Origin: Holzapfeliella saturejae
GTDB taxonomy: Bacteria > Bacillota > Bacilli > Lactobacillales > Lactobacillaceae
NCBI RefSeq assembly: GCF_037546065.1
Contig: NZ_JAWMWG010000004.1
Location: 1 to 64,000 of the forward strand
DNA length: 64,000 bases
Reading direction: 5' to 3'
Shown: positions 59,265-64,000 of the stretch, piece after piece
Layout: every line of letters begins with the position of its first letter
Numbering within the stretch: position 1 is the stretch's first letter
Notes under the pieces: generated by a model
What the model saw: only the letters and a program-made list of their open reading frames with translations
Told to the model about the DNA's origin: nothing
The model's database searches: none
Translations under genes and position numbers: made by a program

Positions 59265-60035
59265 TTGAAGTATCTCACTAGTGCCAAAAATAGTTTTTTA
59301 AGCTTATTAACGTATCGGGCTAATTTTTTAATTTCATTAATATCACGAGCAATTCAATTAGGGTTAGCATTTTTAATGTGGGCAGCTATTTATCAAAATA
59401 CCGCAGATACTGTTATTCAAGGATACACAGCTTCCCAAATGTTTAAATATCTGTTATTGACGGCATTATTATCTTTTATTTTTACTTTTGCACCCGTTTT
59501 TAAATTAGCTAGTTCGATTAAAACAGGGCGTTTGAATACGCTATTACTTAGACCAATCAGCATCAATCATGATAGCTTAGCTATTTTTTTAGGTAGTAGC
59601 AGTCCCTTTATTCTATTAGTATTAGTGTTTATGACCATCTCTCAAACGCATATTGTGATGACTTTATGTTTAATTGGTTATTTCATATTGAGTTTAATTG
59701 TTTGGCACGAATTAATGTTTATCATTGGAACATTAGCTTTTTGGCTAGTACAAATTTGGCCACTTCGTCCGATTATTAATGGGCTTTATCTACTTTTTGG
59801 GGGATTATTATTTCCGTTAGATATTTTACCGCCATTTATTTATCAATTATTTCGCTTTTTCCCAATCTCGCTAGTTTCTAGCGACTTTGTGGAATTAATT
59901 GTCAAAGAAGAACAAAGTTTGCAATTAATGGTGGTATATAGTGTAGCTTTAATTGGTTGGTATTTAGTGTTAAAAGTTTGTGCAAACTTTCTTTTTAAAA
60001 AAGGACTTAAAAAATTCGAAGGGGTAGGATTATGA
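59265..60035 (+). CDS. ABC-2 type permease subunit 1
   Basis: A TTG start after AAAGGAGTAGATTGACCG; 256 residues with six hydrophobic helices (LISLISRAIQLGLAFLMWAA... SLQLMVVYSVALIGWYLVLK). The pattern fits COG4587. It is the first of the two permeases of the operon. Confidence 0.8.
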   Translation: MKYLTSAKNSFLSLLTYRANFLISLISRAIQLGLAFLMWAAIYQNTADTVIQGYTASQMFKYLLLTALLSFIFTFAPVFKLASSIKTGRLNTLLLRPISINHDSLAIFLGSSSPFILLVLVFMTISQTHIVMTLCLIGYFILSLIVWHELMFIIGTLAFWLVQIWPLRPIINGLYLLFGGLLFPLDILPPFIYQLFRFFPISLVSSDFVELIVKEEQSLQLMVVYSVALIGWYLVLKVCANFLFKKGLKKFEGVGL

Positions 60036-60817
60036 CACTAACCTTATACTTTATTCTAGCCAAACAAAGTTTTAAAGAGTTTACCACTTATCGGGGAACT
60101 TCTATTTTAGTTGCTCTCTTTGGTTTTATCCTAACTTTAATAGAGGTTTTAGCCGGTAATGTTTATTATACATTGAGTGATACGATTGGTGGTTTAACTT
60201 ACAATCAATATTTAGTTATGATTATGGGTCTTGCTTGCGTGACGTCAACGTATCAATTCTTGTTTGTTGGTGCTCACGAGAATTTAGCTAATGATATTAT
60301 CTCAGGTAATTTAGATTATACGTTTTTAAAACCAATTAATTCTTATTTTTACTATGCTTTGAGAAAATTAGATTTTCCAAGTTTAATTAATTTAATTATC
60401 TACTTACCCGTGACAATTTCACTAATTAATAAATTCAGCCTTAACTTTGGTCAGTGGTTAATTTTAATAGCCTTTTACCTGGTAGGCGTGTTATTTGTTT
60501 TTTCTTTAAATCAACTTGTAGTTGAAGTTGCCTTTTTTAAAGATAATCTAACGGCATTGAATGGTGTACCGGAATATTTAATTGATTCTGCTAATCGTCC
60601 TCAAGGAATTTTTCCAGGAGGATTACGTCTCATCTTATTATATTTAGTCCCTGTGCTATCGTTATCTAACGGTATTATTTATTTAGTGATGACACAAGAT
60701 AAAATTCAATTAGGCATTCAAATGTTTTTAGCCTTAACAGTTTTTACAACCTTACTATTTTTAGGATCATACTTACTTTGGCAAAAAGGAATTAAAAAAT
60801 ATGTTTCAACTAATTAA
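60032..60817 (+). CDS. ABC-2 type permease subunit 2
   Basis: The ATG overlaps the previous stop by 4 bp (ATGA). 261 residues with six helices; NLDYTFLKPINSYFYYALRK in the first cytosolic loop and SNGIIYLVMTQDKIQLGIQM near the end fit COG3694. It should pair with the previous permease in a heterodimeric pore. Confidence 0.8.
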   Translation: MTLTLYFILAKQSFKEFTTYRGTSILVALFGFILTLIEVLAGNVYYTLSDTIGGLTYNQYLVMIMGLACVTSTYQFLFVGAHENLANDIISGNLDYTFLKPINSYFYYALRKLDFPSLINLIIYLPVTISLINKFSLNFGQWLILIAFYLVGVLFVFSLNQLVVEVAFFKDNLTALNGVPEYLIDSANRPQGIFPGGLRLILLYLVPVLSLSNGIIYLVMTQDKIQLGIQMFLALTVFTTLLFLGSYLLWQKGIKKYVSTN

Positions 60818-60851
60818 AGACAAAATGACACTAAGTCAATTGTCTTTTTTT
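60815..60851 (+). terminator. Rho-independent terminator
   Basis: AAAGACAA / TTGTCTTTTTTT hairpin at the stop codon of the second permease. Confidence 0.8.
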
Positions 60852-61002
60852 ATTACTTTTTTACTTCCGGGAATAATGATTTTCAGAAGTTTCATACATT
60901 TTCAAAAAGAACGAGGCTATTTTAGATGTCTTTTTTTAATTCTGATTAAATTATTAACTATATAATAGGAAGAAACACGTCATTAAGTATTAGTAAAGAA
61001 AA

Positions 61003-61031
61003 TTGTTATTTTAAATTTGGTATATTATAAT
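61003..61031 (+). promoter_or_regulatory. galE promoter
   Basis: TTGTTA (61003-61008), 17-bp spacer, TATAAT (61026-61031), then 35 bp to the ATG. Confidence 0.75.
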
Positions 61032-61066
61032 CAAAAAGACGTATTGATACAAAAGGAGATTAAATA

Positions 61067-62047
61067 ATGGCAATTTTAGTTTTAGGTGGTGCCGGTTACA
61101 TCGGTTCCCAAATGGTCAAGGAATTAGTTAACAAAAATGAAGAGGTTGTGGTCGTCGATAACTTAAGTCGTGGACATCGCTATGCTGTTGCTCAACAAGC
61201 TAAATTTTATGAGGGTGATATCCGAGACACAGACTTTTTAAGTCGAGTTTTTACCAAAGAAAGCATTGATGCTGTTATTCATTTTTGTGCAGATAGCGTG
61301 GTCCCAGAATCTGTTGTGAATCCGCTCAAATACTTTGATAACAATGTGAATGGATTAATCAAATTGCTAGAAGTAATGGTTCAATTTGATGTTAAAAAAC
61401 TGGTTTTTTCTTCAACAGCGGCCGTTTATGGTATGCCAAAAACAATGCCCATTAAGGAAACCGACCCAACAAATCCCATCAACCCCTATGGCCAGAGCAA
61501 ATTAATGATGGAACAAATGATGAAGTGGGCTGAACAGGCTTACGGCATTCAGTATGTCGCCTTACGCTACTTTAATGTTGCAGGTGCTAGCTTAGATGGT
61601 AAACTGGGTGAGAATCATAGCCCAGAAACCCATCTGATTCCAATTGTCCTAGAAGCAGCTGGTGGCATTCGCGATAAAGTTCAAATGTTTGGAAATGATT
61701 ATAATACTCGTGATGGTTATAATGTTCGCGACTATGTTCACGTTGTTGACTTAGTACATGCTCATTATTTGAGTCTAGCGTATTTAAATAACGGTGGTAA
61801 AAGCGATATCTTCAATTTAGGTTCTAAAACGGGCTTTACTGTTAAAGAAATTGTAGAAGCAGCACGTGAAATTACTGGACAAAAAATTGTAGCAGAAGAT
61901 GCCCCACGACGTGGTGGTGATCCAGATGAGCTTGTAGCTGATAGTACGAAAGCTGAAACAATTTTAGAGTGGCACCCAGAACATACAAATCTAAAAACTA
62001 TTATTTCAACTGCTTTTGAATGGACTAAAAACAAAAAAAGCTACTGA
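61067..62047 (+). CDS. galE: UDP-glucose 4-epimerase
   Basis: This enzyme interconverts UDP-galactose and UDP-glucose. The 326-residue SDR protein has the NAD motif GGAGYIGS (residues 7-14), the catalytic Ser region FSSTAAVYGMP, YxxxK in NPYGQSKLMMEQM, and the late motif GDPDELVADSTKAETILEW. It stands alone with its own promoter and terminator, so it probably serves cell-surface sugar supply rather than galactose use. Confidence 0.95.
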   Translation: MAILVLGGAGYIGSQMVKELVNKNEEVVVVDNLSRGHRYAVAQQAKFYEGDIRDTDFLSRVFTKESIDAVIHFCADSVVPESVVNPLKYFDNNVNGLIKLLEVMVQFDVKKLVFSSTAAVYGMPKTMPIKETDPTNPINPYGQSKLMMEQMMKWAEQAYGIQYVALRYFNVAGASLDGKLGENHSPETHLIPIVLEAAGGIRDKVQMFGNDYNTRDGYNVRDYVHVVDLVHAHYLSLAYLNNGGKSDIFNLGSKTGFTVKEIVEAAREITGQKIVAEDAPRRGGDPDELVADSTKAETILEWHPEHTNLKTIISTAFEWTKNKKSY

Positions 62048-62067
62048 TTTTTAATCAGTAGCTTTTT
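62034..62067. terminator. Bidirectional terminator
   Basis: AAAAAAAGCTACTGATT / AATCAGTAGCTTTTT after galE. Confidence 0.9.
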
Positions 62068-62078
62068 AGTTTGCACTA

Positions 62079-64000
62079 TTATCTTGTCATATAAGCGTTT
62101 TCAATCCATTGTTGGTCATTACCAATACGGTAATATAATTTGCCATCAATAACTTTTTGTGCAAATACACGCCATTGTGTACCTGGTAGAACATATTGTG
62201 ACATCATGTTTCCTTTTCTATCACGTAAATAGATTGCGTAATTAGAGTTAGGAGCAGTTGCTGTTAGTACACCAGATACCGGGGTTTCGGAGGTATTATC
62301 ATCTAGGTATTCAGACTGAATCCAGAAAATACCATCTTTTGTTTGAGCTTTAGTATAGTTTCTTCCATTATATGCCATGGTTTCATAAGCAGTTACTTGA
62401 CTGTTTGTTGGTGTGTAACTATTTGCCACTGCAACAAATGACCCATCACTTTGTAATTGCCAGTTTTGAACACCATAACCATCAATGTATGAAACAACTT
62501 TATTAGCTCCTGAGACACTGAATGGTTGGAAACTATCATTTGTAGCATTCAATATATCATCTAATCCATTAAAAGTAGTTGCATTTTTAATATCATCAAG
62601 AGCTTTTTGTGTAATAGTGTTAATTTGATTACGTTGAGTATTATCAGCATTTTTACTGATATTGGTTGCTGTTTCATTAACAATATAACTATTTCTTGAT
62701 TTTTTATTCAATAATGCATTTTGAGTATCTTCGTTATGCTTAATGCTGTCTTTGCGAATTTGATCATATTTATCAACAATATTTTGGACATCATCTTTTG
62801 TATTATCTTTAGCTGAATGACTATCCTTAGAGTTCTTGGATTTTTCGATATCATTTTTTCCATTATCTATTTGTTTATTAATATCATCTTTCGCATTTTT
62901 CTTGTCATTATCATAAAGAGGATTCATTTCATCTACTTTATTTTTTTGATCTTGTCGAGTTTTTTCTAGCTCAGACTTGTCTTTAGCTTTATCAACAGTA
63001 TGTTGGATATTGTTTTGAGCATCTTCAAGAGCTTCATTAGCACCATTTTGGTCAGTTGCTTTTTCAATGGCATCCTTACCAGCTTTGGTTTGTTGATCGA
63101 TATCGTCTTTAGCTTTTTTCTTATCAGCATCACTAAGAGGATTTGTATTTTGAACTTCATCTTTCTTAGCTTGTTGGGTTTTTTCTAGCTCAGACTTGTT
63201 CTTAGCTTTATCGACAATAGTTTGGATATCATCTTTCGCATTATCTTTAATGTCATGGGACTTATTACTATTTTCCGCATTATTGATATCCTTTTTAGCA
63301 TCATCAACTTTTCGTTGAATTTCATCTTTTGTCTGTTTAACATCATTAGAGTCTAGAGGATGAATTCCATCAATATCTTTATTTTGATTCTGTTGAGCTT
63401 GTTCTAACTCAGACTTATCTTTAGCTTTATCAACGATAGTTTGAATATTGTTTTTATTTTTATCAATAATATCATTCAATTGATTTTGAGTAGTTACATC
63501 GTCTTTATTAACATTTTGTCTACCCTCTTGTGCAATCTCATTAATTTTTGTTCGAGCATCATTAGCATCCTTTGAATCAAGAGGTTTAATTTTATCAATA
63601 ACCTGATTTTGTTTATTAACTTCTTCATCAATAGCTTTCTTCGCTGTTTCTTTCATTGAATCGAGTTTAGCTTTGTCAATAATGTTTTGAATGCTTGTGC
63701 TACGACTACCTAGAGTACTTGTTGTATCTTCATCAGATTTATTAGTAAAGTCTTTTAGAATAGCATCTGGCGTTACTTTACCTTTCAACACATTATCAAC
63801 TTGATTTATATAACTTTGATTATCAATATTTGGTAACTTATCAATTTGATTATTAGCATCGTGATGAACATCAAGTAATGTTGCTGATTTAACATAATTA
63901 TTAATTTCAGTTTGTAAATGTGAAAGCTCTGCACTTATAGCGTTAGTATCATCATTTAGAGATACTTCAGGTAAATTACTAATTCTATCTTTAAAAACTT
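62079..64000 (-). CDS. Large repetitive surface protein, C-terminal part (5' end outside window)
   Basis: The frame is open to the right edge, so at least 640 residues are C-terminal to the missing start. Residues before the end form helical repeats of 73 codons (219 bp; matching points at 62966, 63185 and 63404) with the pattern NIxxTVDKAKDKSELEKxQQ and PLxxxDKxxAKDDI, like DUF1542-type spacers of streptococcal and lactobacillar adhesins. The last 130 residues are a doubled SlpA/GW-like module (YIDGYGVQNWQL..., WRVFAQKVIDGKLYYRIGND) as at 7784 and 43325, the likely wall anchor; no LPxTG is present. Confidence 0.8.
   Translation of the reverse strand, partial: VFKDRISNLPEVSLNDDTNAISAELSHLQTEINNYVKSATLLDVHHDANNQIDKLPNIDNQSYINQVDNVLKGKVTPDAILKDFTNKSDEDTTSTLGSRSTSIQNIIDKAKLDSMKETAKKAIDEEVNKQNQVIDKIKPLDSKDANDARTKINEIAQEGRQNVNKDDVTTQNQLNDIIDKNKNNIQTIVDKAKDKSELEQAQQNQNKDIDGIHPLDSNDVKQTKDEIQRKVDDAKKDINNAENSNKSHDIKDNAKDDIQTIVDKAKNKSELEKTQQAKKDEVQNTNPLSDADKKKAKDDIDQQTKAGKDAIEKATDQNGANEALEDAQNNIQHTVDKAKDKSELEKTRQDQKNKVDEMNPLYDNDKKNAKDDINKQIDNGKNDIEKSKNSKDSHSAKDNTKDDVQNIVDKYDQIRKDSIKHNEDTQNALLNKKSRNSYIVNETATNISKNADNTQRNQINTITQKALDDIKNATTFNGLDDILNATNDSFQPFSVSGANKVVSYIDGYGVQNWQLQSDGSFVAVANSYTPTNSQVTAYETMAYNGRNYTKAQTKDGIFWIQSEYLDDNTSETPVSGVLTATAPNSNYAIYLRDRKGNMMSQYVLPGTQWRVFAQKVIDGKLYYRIGNDQQWIENAYMTR

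Noticed and set aside
60852..61002. Short plus-strand ORF (MIFRSF...) before galE
   Set aside because: No ribosome binding site and no conserved feature; the stretch is taken as a spacer.

Overview
The window is low-GC Firmicutes DNA, most likely from a lactic acid bacterium of the Lactobacillaceae. This rests on strong AGGAGG ribosome binding sites, a purEKCSQLFMNHD operon behind PurR boxes, an L-2-hydroxyisocaproate dehydrogenase of the Weissella/Lactobacillus type, AsnA, an Rgg-type regulator, secreted proteins with SlpA/GW-like wall-binding modules, and a type I-E CRISPR repeat of the lactobacillus kind. The species cannot be told. No rRNA or tRNA gene was recognised.

Layout. 0-4 kb: end of a membrane transporter, a GNAT acetyltransferase, small hypothetical genes, an orphan type I specificity subunit (hsdS) and a DUF5067 lipoprotein. 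4-15.7 kb is plasmid-like. It has a RepA_N initiator with a probable antisense-RNA control region, a second DUF5067 gene flanked by a 25-bp direct repeat, a parA/ribbon-helix-helix partition pair, a secreted protein with Ltp-like repeats, a heterodimeric ABC exporter, a DMT permease behind inverted PurR boxes, and a Rep_3 initiator with an array of eight 22-bp-type iterons. 15.9-20.1 kb: UvrA-like ABC ATPase, Tim44-like protein, LOG-family hydrolase and a small orphan type I-E CRISPR array. 20.2-31.6 kb: complete de novo purine operon on the minus strand. 31.7-37.2 kb: hydroxyacid dehydrogenase, small proteins, a decayed ABC transporter (two in-frame stops in the ATPase, one frameshift in the permease), a C39-like cysteine peptidase and a third DUF5067 lipoprotein. 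37.2-42.7 kb: threonine locus (aspartokinase, hom, thrC, thrB with an in-frame amber codon, and a ThrR-like ACT regulator). 42.7-51.8 kb: acetyltransferase, secreted peptidase, MFS transporter, Rgg-type regulator, two tandem transcription units that share promoter, leader-peptide and ribosome-binding-site sequences but carry unrelated genes, a MerR/arginase-family divergon and a PTS-IIC-like permease. 51.8-64 kb: Na+/H+ antiporter, asnA, a 13-codon peptide unit, a structured non-coding region, XRE regulator, ABC-2 exporter, galE and the 3' part of a large repetitive surface protein.

How it fits together. Two plasmid-type initiators and a partition cassette lie within 10 kb, while housekeeping biosynthesis (purines, threonine, asparagine) follows directly. 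Either plasmid modules have integrated into a chromosome, or this is a large plasmid/chromid carrying biosynthetic genes. An AT-rich motif of the form CATAAYATATTATATTATG is found upstream of parA and in four other intergenic places out to 44.5 kb. I propose these as dispersed partition sites; this is inference. The most unusual regulatory observation is the duplicated promoter / MESAI-peptide / RBS cassette at 46.7-47.6 kb next to the Rgg-type gene. The PurR-box pair in front of the DMT permease ties an uncharacterised transporter to purine metabolism.
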